In this document: positions 6,746-12,589 of the stretch, piece by piece | Position numbering within the stretch: position 1 is the stretch's first letter | Layout: each line of letters opens with the position of its first letter | IMG/VR virus record: IMGVR_UViG_3300034355_001172 | Coordinates: 1-24,823 of that record | Source of the DNA: a virus | Strand: one strand, 5' to 3' | DNA length: 24,823 nucleotides | The notes under the pieces: generated by a model | The model's input: the letters and a program-made list of their open reading frames with translations, nothing else | Databases searched by the model: none | Told to the model about the DNA's origin: nothing | Program-made: the position numbers and the translations under genes

Positions 6746-6750
6746 CTACT

Positions 6751-6778
6751 TTTACAACGCGTTACAATGTGCTATAAT
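6751..6778 (+). promoter_or_regulatory. Strong sigma70-type promoter P2 driving purZ
   Basis: TTTACA (6751-6756), a 16-base spacer ending TGC (extended -10), then consensus TATAAT (6773-6778). It begins six bases after the previous stop. Transcription starting near 6785 would give a very short leader with AGGAGG (6787-6792) five bases before ATG 6798. This is the best promoter match in the window and implies high purZ expression. Confidence 0.75.
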
Positions 6779-6797
6779 CAGCGCATAGGAGGACCAT

Positions 6798-7862
6798 ATG
6801 CCATTTAAATTCAGCGCCAGCAGCATCGAAGACGCCTTATATGAAGACGGGTGGTTCGCCAAGGGGGCCCATTTCATCGTGGACGGCCAATACGGCTCGA
6901 CCGGCAAAGGGGCTCTGGCGGCGGTCATCGCCCGCGCCGGCCGACGCGACATCGAAATATACGCCACCAATGCCGGCCCGAATTCGGGTCACACCGCCGT
7001 ATTAGGTGCGGCCAAGATCGTCACCACGCAGTTGCCGGTGGGCGCGGCCGTGGCGAAGCTCCTGCCGGGCCCGCAGTTCGACGTCTACCTTACGGCCGGC
7101 GCGATCATATACCCCAAGATGCTGCAGAAAGAGGTCGAGGAATTTGGCGTCGTGCCGACCATCCACCCGTGCGCGGCCATCATCGAGGCGCACCACGTCG
7201 AGCAGGAGCAGAGCAACGGCTCTTCGAAAGTCGCCGGCACGGCCAAAGGGGTGGGCGCGGCGCTGGCCGACAAGGTCAACAGAGAGGGCAACCTTTGGGG
7301 CCGACAAGACGTCTGGTACGGTTATAGCGGCGTATTGGATCTGGCTAACCGGTGCGTCCTCCACGAGTCAGCGCAGGGGTTTTCACTGGGCGTCAATGAG
7401 GCCCTTTTCGCTCCTCACACAACGAGCCGCGAGTGCACGGTGCAGCAGGCCCTCTCCGACGCCCGCATCCCGCTTAGTCAGGTCCACAAGGTGGCGATGA
7501 CGCTGCGTACGGCACCGATAAGGGTCGGAAATACGCAGGTGGGCTACAGTGGCGATTTCTACGACGACCAGAAAGAGACGTCGTGGGAGGAGCTTGGCCT
7601 TCAGGAGGAGTACACCACCGTCACTAAGCGCGTGCGTCGCGTTTTCACGTGGTCGTGGTCGCAGTTCGTCGACGCGCTGCGCGTCAATGAGCCGGACCTG
7701 CTCAACATTAACTTCATGGACTACCTGAAGAAAGAGGAGCAGGAGCCTTTCGTCCGCGCCGTCATCGCCAAGTATCAATCGATCCTGCCGCACAAAGGCA
7801 TGCCGACGGTGCTTTGCGGATTTGGTCCTGACATCGAGCACATGGGGGTGTGGGTTGACTGA
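6798..7862 (+). CDS. purZ: PurZ, aminoadenylosuccinate synthetase
   Basis: The 354-aa enzyme belongs to the PurA/PurZ family. In PurA the P-loop is GDEGKGK; here residues 33-38 are GSTGKG, so the catalytic Asp is Ser34 and the following Glu is Thr35. This is the accepted signature of PurZ, which uses dGMP rather than IMP and, with aspartate and NTP, makes N6-succino-2-amino-dAMP. The catalytic His is kept (NSGHT, H65). Other family blocks are GTAKGVGAALADK (about 147-159), ESAQGFSL in place of the PurA EGAQG loop, HTTSREC and KRVRRVFTWS. At 354 aa it is shorter than bacterial PurA (about 430), as in phage forms. AGGAGG and promoter P2 precede it. Host PurB and kinases would complete dZTP. Confidence 0.95.
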   Translation: MPFKFSASSIEDALYEDGWFAKGAHFIVDGQYGSTGKGALAAVIARAGRRDIEIYATNAGPNSGHTAVLGAAKIVTTQLPVGAAVAKLLPGPQFDVYLTAGAIIYPKMLQKEVEEFGVVPTIHPCAAIIEAHHVEQEQSNGSSKVAGTAKGVGAALADKVNREGNLWGRQDVWYGYSGVLDLANRCVLHESAQGFSLGVNEALFAPHTTSRECTVQQALSDARIPLSQVHKVAMTLRTAPIRVGNTQVGYSGDFYDDQKETSWEELGLQEEYTTVTKRVRRVFTWSWSQFVDALRVNEPDLLNINFMDYLKKEEQEPFVRAVIAKYQSILPHKGMPTVLCGFGPDIEHMGVWVD

Positions 7863-7875
7863 CACAGACGAATTG

Positions 7876-8064
7876 ATGGTAAAGGGCGTCCCTATATGGG
7901 TGCTGGATCCTGAGGCGAACATCACCGTTCGCGAAATGGCGGAGATCCTACGGGGTCTTCGCATTATGGCTAAAGGTGAAAAGACGCTGGAGCGGTTTCA
8001 CCGCTCTACGCATCGCCATTTTAAGAGGATGAACAATGGAGACCAAGCTAATGATGTACAGTGA
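7876..8064 (+). CDS. Small unknown protein between purZ and mazZ (62 aa)
   Basis: From ATG 7876 this is a 62-aa basic protein. TTG 7855, whose frame overlaps the purZ stop, would add seven residues, and TTG 7822 is less likely. No start has a strong ribosome binding site, so translation may depend on coupling with purZ. The middle (ITVREMAEILRGLRIMAKG) looks helical, followed by a His/Arg-rich segment (RFHRSTHRHFKRM). It overlaps mazZ by 29 bases. I recognise no family. Its place inside the Z cassette makes it a candidate accessory gene, but no function is visible. Confidence 0.5.
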   Translation: MVKGVPIWVLDPEANITVREMAEILRGLRIMAKGEKTLERFHRSTHRHFKRMNNGDQANDVQ

Positions 8065-8365
8065 AAAAGACCAAAAAGCCGCTCAAGCTATAGTAGACGC
8101 CATCGATGCAGGAAATGTGGCCGCCATGGTGCGGCCCGTTCTGGCTGATTTTGCCGTTTTGATGGAGGCCAAGCTTCAGAAGAACGACCACAAAACCAGT
8201 TGGACTAACCTGCCGGTCGAGGCTCTTTTTCGAATGCTGACGCTGGAGATCGAGGAGTTCAAGGTGGCACACGAATTCCTCGGACCCGACGAGGCGATGA
8301 AAGAACTGGTGGACGTCGCCAACTATTGTATGATCCTTCACGACCGACTGAAGAAGCTGAAATGA
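8036..8365 (+). CDS. mazZ: MazZ, MazG-like (d)GTP pyrophosphohydrolase
   Basis: The 109-aa all-helical protein has the MazG-family metal motif: ExxE at E71-E74 (LEIEEF) and ExxD at E90-D93 (ELVDVANY). In Z-genome phages a MazG-type enzyme, MazZ, hydrolyses dGTP (and GTP) to dGMP and pyrophosphate, supplying the PurZ substrate. That assignment here comes from family plus position between purZ and datZ; the sequence itself proves only the MazG fold. AGAGG about eight bases before ATG 8036 supports the start. The stop overlaps the next ATG (ATGA, 8362-8365). A general housekeeping MazG role is the alternative. Confidence 0.87.
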   Translation: METKLMMYSEKDQKAAQAIVDAIDAGNVAAMVRPVLADFAVLMEAKLQKNDHKTSWTNLPVEALFRMLTLEIEEFKVAHEFLGPDEAMKELVDVANYCMILHDRLKKLK

Positions 8366-8625
8366 GCGACAACGACATCGGCATGGCCGTACTCCAAGCG
8401 TGCATCGAATTCCAAATCACCATCAGTAGGTTGACCGAGGGAATGAGCGACGAGGATAAGGCCATGGTGAAGGTCAAGGCCGCCTTGCACATCGGTTGTT
8501 TCCCATTAACGTCGGTGGAGCAAAGCGAATGGCCACGCATGAAGAAGTTCATGCTTGAGAACCTCGCTGAGCGCATCGATCACTTCATGGGGTTCGCTGG
8601 CACTGACAACATGACGGGGCACTGA
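8362..8625 (+). CDS. Small unknown protein between mazZ and datZ (87 aa)
   Basis: ATG 8362 overlaps the mazZ stop; a longer reading from 8326 lies inside mazZ and is rejected. The 87-aa acidic, helical product includes LQACIEFQITISRL (about 10-23), MSDEDKAMVKVKAALHIG, and a C-terminal MENLAERIDHF-like segment with several Met. The stop is one base before the datZ start (TGATATG). I do not recognise it. Its conserved-looking position in the Z operon suggests it could work with MazZ or DatZ, but there are no catalytic residues I can name. Confidence 0.6.
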   Translation: MSDNDIGMAVLQACIEFQITISRLTEGMSDEDKAMVKVKAALHIGCFPLTSVEQSEWPRMKKFMLENLAERIDHFMGFAGTDNMTGH

Positions 8626-8626
8626 T

Positions 8627-9190
8627 ATGGATGACACTTGGTTGCTGGGGCGCTTCGAGCGCAATCTGGCTGACATTCGCCGCTGGTCAATCGTGCGCAC
8701 GACGCGCGAGCAGTCGGTGGTGGAGCACTCTTTTTACGTGGCCCTGATGGTGCCGCGCCTGCTGCGCCAGTATGGCTTCGAAGACCCGCAAATGTTGCTC
8801 GACGCCACGCAATACGCGCTGCGCCATGATATGAGCGAGGTCCTGACGGGCGACATCGCCACGCCTATCAAAAAGCGCTTGCCTGAGGGGGCGTTCACCA
8901 TGATGGAGATGGAATTCGGCTTTCCACCGGAGGAGATCGACCCAATCGTCCAGCAGGCGGTGAAGGTGATCGACCTTTTCGAAGCGGCCGCCTTTTTGGC
9001 CGAGGAGATCGCAATTGGCAACTCCCGCGTCGTAGACGTGCAACGCGTCATCAAGTACAAGCTCGAAAAGGCGTGCGTGGCGTTCGAAAAAGCGGTTGGC
9101 AAAAGCGACGGTCTGTATCGCGTGATGAGCACCGTATTATACCACTTGCAGTACTCCATGGTCGATCCGCTGGAGCCAGACTTGTCCTGA
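8627..9190 (+). CDS. datZ: DatZ, HD-domain dATP triphosphohydrolase
   Basis: This 187-aa HD phosphohydrolase is close in layout to E. coli YfbR. Metal ligands are H34 (VVEHSFYVA), H67-D68 (ALRHDMSEVLTGD) and D116 (VKVIDLFEAA); E71 and D76 are also in place. The length and spacing match DatZ of Z-genome phages, which strips dATP to deoxyadenosine so that A is kept out of phage DNA. The segment RRWSIVR places W20 and I22 near the start; as I recall, in cyanophage S-2L DatZ equivalent residues shape the base pocket that excludes 2-amino purines. A general 5'-nucleotidase is the alternative, but beside purZ and mazZ DatZ is much more likely. Confidence 0.93.
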   Translation: MDDTWLLGRFERNLADIRRWSIVRTTREQSVVEHSFYVALMVPRLLRQYGFEDPQMLLDATQYALRHDMSEVLTGDIATPIKKRLPEGAFTMMEMEFGFPPEEIDPIVQQAVKVIDLFEAAAFLAEEIAIGNSRVVDVQRVIKYKLEKACVAFEKAVGKSDGLYRVMSTVLYHLQYSMVDPLEPDLS

Positions 9191-9215
9191 CGTCCTCAAT
9201 GTGTTATAACACATT
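9182..9215 (+). promoter_or_regulatory. Promoter P3 with 18-base palindromic operator
   Basis: TTGTCC (9182-9187), a 17-base spacer and TATAAC (9205-9210). The -10 lies at the centre of a perfect 18-base palindrome, AATGTGTTATAACACATT (9198-9215), which could be bound by a dimeric repressor. It sits between the datZ stop and the helicase start, with AGGAGA about ten bases before ATG 9233. Confidence 0.55.
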
Positions 9216-9232
9216 AGACACAGGAGATCATC

Positions 9233-10645
9233 ATGTCTTATCGTTGGATGCTCAATGGCTCGCCGCGCCCGGTGCAAATCGAGGCGCTCACTAAATCGTA
9301 TGGCCATAAGGGGTGGGGCCACTGGTTGGAGATGCGACTTGGCAAGACCGCCACGGCGCTCAACGAGTTTGCGCAGTACATTCACGATTTCGACATGCGA
9401 TACATGGTGGTCTTGGCCCCTAACAAGTTCAAGCCTGACTGGATATTGGCGGCTCAAAAATGGGGCCTGCAAGTGCCGTTGCACGAATTCAATTCGTCCG
9501 ATGAAAAAGCGCTCACCAAGTTCTTGAAGGACAACGCGCACGGCATGATCGCCGTGAACTACGAGGCGCTCACGTACAAGAAGAATTTCGACGTGATCAA
9601 GCAGGCATGTGGTCCGCAGACCTTTTTGGTGGCCGACGAGTCGATCAAGCTCAAGAACCCTAGCAGCACCACGTACAAGAATGCCTTGCGCCTGTCGAAA
9701 GAATGCGGCTTCAAGCGCACGCTGTCTGGCAAGCCGTTGACGCAAGGCGCGCAGGACCTATACGGCCAGCTGCGCTTCATGGGCGAATTGAACGGTTGGG
9801 AGTACGCGTTGTTTAAGGCGGCTTTTTGTATCATGGGTGGATACATGGGCAAAGAAATCATCGGCACCAAGAACGAGCCGCGCCTGCGCGAAATCCTCGA
9901 CCGGTGTTCGTTCACGGCCCGCAAAATCGACTGGATCGAAGGCTTTGAGAAGCCTGATTATTCGACCCGTCGCGTACGCCTGAGCAACGAGCAGGCCACA
10001 ATGTATGCCCAAATGCAGAAGGATTTCGTGGCGCTCATCAAAAACGGGGCCATGATCACCGCCGAGCAGGTCATCACTAAGCTCATCAAGCAGATGCAAA
10101 TAGCGTCTGGCTTCATCATCGACGACAACGGCAACGCCCACGACATCGTGCCGCCCAAGGACAACCCGCGCATCCTTGCGGTGCGCTCCATCCTTGAGGA
10201 CGAGCTAGACACCAAGCTCATCATTTTCGCTCATTATCGCCATTCCATCAGCCTGCTTGAAAAGGCGCTGGCCGACTTTAATCCAGCCCTTATTCGCGGG
10301 CAGGCGAACGACGTGATCGAACAAAAACGCAAGTTCAACGAGGACGAGACATGCCGGGTGCTCATTGGCCAGATCGACGCGTCTAAGTACGGCCACGAGC
10401 TCATCGGATCCGACAAGTCGCCGTGCCTCACCACGGTCTTTTACGAATCGACATACAGTAATGACGCCCGGTCTCAATGTGAAGAAAGGAACCAGTTTGG
10501 AGATCGAGTGCGTCCATTATCCATCATAGACTTGTCGTCTACCGACTTAGATGATACAATCATACGAGCCCTACAGAGAAAAGAAGACGTAGCTTCTATG
10601 ATTCTAGGGTATAGCCGAGAAACCGGGATATTACCCCATGTCTAA
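9233..10645 (+). CDS. SNF2-type superfamily 2 DNA helicase/translocase
   Basis: The 470-aa protein has the SF2/SNF2 set: motif I MRLGKT (K38, T39), motif Ia VVLAPNKFKPDW, motif II ADES (D135, E136), motif III LSGKPLT (165-170), and a C-terminal RecA-like domain ending in a motif VI form QCEERNQFGDR instead of the usual QxxxRxxRxGQ. It is smaller than cellular SNF2 proteins and typical of phage-encoded SNF2 helicases that sit beside polymerases and nucleases. Expected roles are replication, recombination or DNA packaging support. Promoter P3 drives it. From about 10440 to its end, codon use shifts toward A/T-rich and AGA/AGG codons, like the HNH gene that overlaps its last eight bases. Confidence 0.9.
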   Translation: MSYRWMLNGSPRPVQIEALTKSYGHKGWGHWLEMRLGKTATALNEFAQYIHDFDMRYMVVLAPNKFKPDWILAAQKWGLQVPLHEFNSSDEKALTKFLKDNAHGMIAVNYEALTYKKNFDVIKQACGPQTFLVADESIKLKNPSSTTYKNALRLSKECGFKRTLSGKPLTQGAQDLYGQLRFMGELNGWEYALFKAAFCIMGGYMGKEIIGTKNEPRLREILDRCSFTARKIDWIEGFEKPDYSTRRVRLSNEQATMYAQMQKDFVALIKNGAMITAEQVITKLIKQMQIASGFIIDDNGNAHDIVPPKDNPRILAVRSILEDELDTKLIIFAHYRHSISLLEKALADFNPALIRGQANDVIEQKRKFNEDETCRVLIGQIDASKYGHELIGSDKSPCLTTVFYESTYSNDARSQCEERNQFGDRVRPLSIIDLSSTDLDDTIIRALQRKEDVASMILGYSRETGILPHV

Positions 10646-11147
10646 GACATGTAAAAGGTGTAAAACGGAAAAAAACGACAACGAATTCGCAAAAGGTCAA
10701 GTTTGGTGTAGGAAATGCAAAGCAGATTACAGTGTTGGGTATTATTCTCGCCCACACGTTAAGGCTAGGCAGGCCGCACACAGCAAACACCACCAAGCTA
10801 AATCGCCTAGGCATGGGTTATTGATAAGACTCATCAAAGCACTGAAAAGGAAGCCTACATCAAATCCTGTAACCATCGATGAGATAATGGAAATGTGGAA
10901 TCGCCAAGGAGGCAAATGTGCCTTGACGAATTTGCAAATGGTATGGGGCGGCGATGGAAATGGAAACCACAAAATTAGGCCACATTCTGTATCCATAGAC
11001 AGAATAGATAACAACGAGGGATACACACTGCAAAACGTCAGGCTTATATGCCACGCTATTAATTCATTCAAAGGAAGCATGACTGACGATGAAATGAAAG
11101 AGATGGCTAGGCATCTAATTGACGATCCCATCTCTAATGTGTTATAA
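10638..11147 (+). CDS. HNH homing-type endonuclease
   Basis: The product is 169 aa. The N-terminus carries a zinc ribbon (CKRC at about 5-8 and CRKC at about 24-27). The C-terminal half carries the HNH core: GGKCALTN, then HSVSIDRIDN, then YTLQNVRLICHAIN. Such free-standing HNH enzymes in phages are usually mobile elements that nick or cut intronless alleles. Start ATG 10638 overlaps the helicase stop by eight bases. Codon use is markedly more A/T-rich than most of the + strand, which fits recent acquisition. A second enzyme with a similar zinc ribbon is at 22236-22724. Promoter P4 begins within its last codons. Confidence 0.88.
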   Translation: MSKTCKRCKTEKNDNEFAKGQVWCRKCKADYSVGYYSRPHVKARQAAHSKHHQAKSPRHGLLIRLIKALKRKPTSNPVTIDEIMEMWNRQGGKCALTNLQMVWGGDGNGNHKIRPHSVSIDRIDNNEGYTLQNVRLICHAINSFKGSMTDDEMKEMARHLIDDPISNVL

Positions 11148-11148
11148 C
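11119..11148 (+). promoter_or_regulatory. Candidate promoter P4
   Basis: TTGACG (11119-11124) and TATAAC (11143-11148) lie 18 bases apart, with AATGTGT immediately before the -10, identical to P3 over 13 bases (AATGTGTTATAAC). A GCGCC/GGCGC hairpin follows in the leader (11157-11170), then AAGGAG before ATG 11195. Confidence 0.5.
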
Positions 11149-11194
11149 GTGTTGTAGCGCCGAGGGGCGCGAGCAGAGTCTTAAGGAGACCACC

Positions 11195-11521
11195 ATGAAA
11201 TCAAGAAGCGTTCTCAGCCAAGCCGAAAAGTTCGAGGTGGGAGAGTATATTCGCAAGCGGATCAAGCGCCGGGCCAATGGTACGTTCAAGTACATAGATG
11301 GAATGAACGACGCCCGCATCGCCGTGCACTTTAACATCACAGAGCAAAACGTTCGCGCCGTGCGCATGGCGGCGTTTGGATCCCTCATTAGTTACAAGGA
11401 CCCAGAGGTTTCTAAGGCCAAGCCAGCCGATAACACTGGGGCCGGCATCATCAAGCGCCTCGAAAAGGTCGAGTCCATTATGGGCCGCTTGTGCAATGAA
11501 TTGGGTGTCGACTATGAGTGA
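11195..11521 (+). CDS. Possible DNA-binding protein (108 aa)
   Basis: The 108-aa basic protein includes YIRKRIKRRANGTFKY (about 18-33). It then has DARIAVHFNITEQNVRAVR (about 39-57), which reads like a helix-turn-helix with a recognition helix at NVRAVR, and finally a C-terminal helix that could form a coiled coil (IIKRLEKVESIMGRL). This pattern suggests a small regulator or nucleoid-type protein. The HTH reading is by eye and not certain. AAGGAG precedes the ATG, and promoter P4 with a leader hairpin lies upstream. The stop overlaps the next start by eight bases. Confidence 0.65.
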   Translation: MKSRSVLSQAEKFEVGEYIRKRIKRRANGTFKYIDGMNDARIAVHFNITEQNVRAVRMAAFGSLISYKDPEVSKAKPADNTGAGIIKRLEKVESIMGRLCNELGVDYE

Positions 11522-11696
11522 CGCTTACTCCATCATCAAGGCCATGCGCATCGGTTACGACCTAATTCAGGACGAAGACGGGCTATACTGGCATCGCAAG
11601 AACGACAAGATGGAGGGGCCGTTCCCCTCCATCGACGACGCGGCGCGCAACGCCATCATCGACCACGAATACGAACAAGGACAACAAAATGCTTAA
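11514..11696 (+). CDS. Hypothetical protein (60 aa)
   Basis: ATG 11514 begins inside the previous gene (ATGAGTGA overlap). The longer open frame from 11376 is an out-of-frame shadow of that gene. The 60-aa acidic product has a beta-like middle (LIQDEDGLYWHRKND) then helical DDAARNAIIDHEYEQ. The pattern of a short two-strand hairpin plus helix is common among small phage proteins that lack an assigned family. The stop overlaps the next ATG by eight bases. No function is visible. Confidence 0.6.
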   Translation: MSDAYSIIKAMRIGYDLIQDEDGLYWHRKNDKMEGPFPSIDDAARNAIIDHEYEQGQQNA

Positions 11697-12030
11697 GGCT
11701 CTCAAAGATATGCTAGGTCTAACGCTGGCGGCGATAATGTTGCTGTCGCCCTTCATCCTCGGAGTGTCGGCTCTCTTTTTCGCTCTGTCAGCGATCCTGT
11801 TTTACGCAACTCCATGCGGAGCCGCGTCTCTTGGTGAGATGTCGGCAAACCAATGGCGCTACGAGTCCACCTCGAACGCCTATGGTCCTCACGGCTCCGA
11901 ATGGACCTATGGTAGCGTTAACAATCCCTACGGGCCAAATGGCTCGGAGTGGAGCACGTCTAGCGCCACCAACCCCTACGCCATTGATCCGCCGACGATC
12001 AATTCGAGCGGCATCTACGAGGGAGATTAA
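11689..12030 (+). CDS. Membrane or secreted protein with NPYGPxGSEW repeats
   Basis: This is a 113-aa protein. Residues 8-42 are strongly hydrophobic (signal anchor, or signal peptide ending near ATPCGAA). The remaining 70 residues form about three degenerate repeats: NAYGPHGSEW, NNPYGPNGSEW and TNPYAIDPP, each spaced about 19 residues with Ser/Thr linkers. Repeats with the NPYGxxGSxY pattern occur in small exported bacterial proteins of unknown role. The Cys near residue 43 is not in a clear lipobox. Expected location is the inner membrane or periplasm. It could modify the host envelope during infection, which is inference. Start and stop overlap the neighbours (TAATG at 12028-12032). Confidence 0.7.
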   Translation: MLKALKDMLGLTLAAIMLLSPFILGVSALFFALSAILFYATPCGAASLGEMSANQWRYESTSNAYGPHGSEWTYGSVNNPYGPNGSEWSTSSATNPYAIDPPTINSSGIYEGD

Positions 12031-12233
12031 TGGACTATGTCATCGCAGGACTTGCAGGACTTTCTATGATCATTTGGGCGTCGGGCTTAGCCGATGCCCT
12101 CCTTTCGCCAGTTAAACGAACCGTTTGGGCTAAGCGCTCCGGCCCGCGAGTTCGCACCACGATCAGGATGCGCGAGATGGAGACTATTAATGGATATGAT
12201 GACTTTAAGCGCCATCACCAGCGGCGAAGCTAA
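12030..12233 (+). CDS. Small membrane protein with basic tail (67 aa)
   Basis: A single hydrophobic segment at residues 3-26 (VIAGLAGLSMIIWASGLADALL) is followed by an Arg/Lys/His-rich soluble tail, which by the positive-inside rule would face the cytoplasm. The ATG shares a base with the previous stop (TAATG). The size and single span are compatible with a lysis accessory or host-membrane effector, but a holin call would not be justified. It overlaps the next gene by 44 bases in another frame. Confidence 0.6.
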   Translation: MDYVIAGLAGLSMIIWASGLADALLSPVKRTVWAKRSGPRVRTTIRMREMETINGYDDFKRHHQRRS

Positions 12234-12546
12234 TGCCGGCTGGGGGCCGCAGGCGATCGAAAACCGCTTGCGCGCCATCGCCACCAACGCGGTGCGCGAG
12301 GCCCGAGTGGCGCTTGGCCAAGACGCCGGCCCGTGGCTAGATGATCACGCTCGTCGCCTCAACATGATTTTTGACCTTCTGCATCTAGACGGCGCGTCGG
12401 TGGACATGGCGACGGAAGCTCTTCCTATGGCCGCTTCTCAACAGGCCGCAAGGAATCCAGCTCTTGACGCAGTAGAGAAGGCGCTGCTTAAACTGCAAGA
12501 CGTTGAAGAGCCTGCGGCGACGCCATCCAAGGCTGCGCGCAAGTGA
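12190..12546 (+). CDS. Hypothetical helical protein (118 aa)
   Basis: ATG 12190 is preferred over 12094 because GGAG at 12178-12181 is well placed and the upstream extension is an Arg/Pro-rich shadow of the previous gene. The 118-aa product is Ala-rich and predicted helical throughout (for instance IENRLRAIATNAVREAR and NPALDAVEKALLKLQ), ending with a basic PSKAARK tail. I recognise no family. It ends 11 bases before a strong intrinsic terminator and so closes the unit that starts at P4. Confidence 0.6.
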   Translation: MDMMTLSAITSGEANAGWGPQAIENRLRAIATNAVREARVALGQDAGPWLDDHARRLNMIFDLLHLDGASVDMATEALPMAASQQAARNPALDAVEKALLKLQDVEEPAATPSKAARK

Positions 12547-12553
12547 CGAAATG

Positions 12554-12575
12554 GGGCGGCTTCGGCCGCCCTTTT
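12554..12575 (+). terminator. Intrinsic terminator with UUCG tetraloop
   Basis: GGGCGGC (12554-12560), TTCG loop (12561-12564), GCCGCCC (12565-12571), then TTTT (12572-12575). The C(UUCG)G tetraloop and seven G-C pairs make this the clearest rho-independent terminator in the window. It lies between the gene ending at 12546 and the dcd-like gene, whose AGGAGG follows directly. Confidence 0.8.
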
Positions 12576-12589
12576 CATAGGAGGAAACG

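Noticed and set aside
6798-7862. Ordinary host-like PurA (adenylosuccinate synthetase)
   Set aside because: The catalytic Asp of the P-loop is Ser, the protein is shorter than PurA, and mazZ- and datZ-type genes follow.
10515-10523. DnaA box-like TTATCCATC
   Set aside because: It is a single 7-of-9 match within helicase coding sequence with no cluster around it.
12030-12233. Holin call for the single-span membrane protein
   Set aside because: One span with a basic tail is not specific, and no endolysin gene lies beside it.
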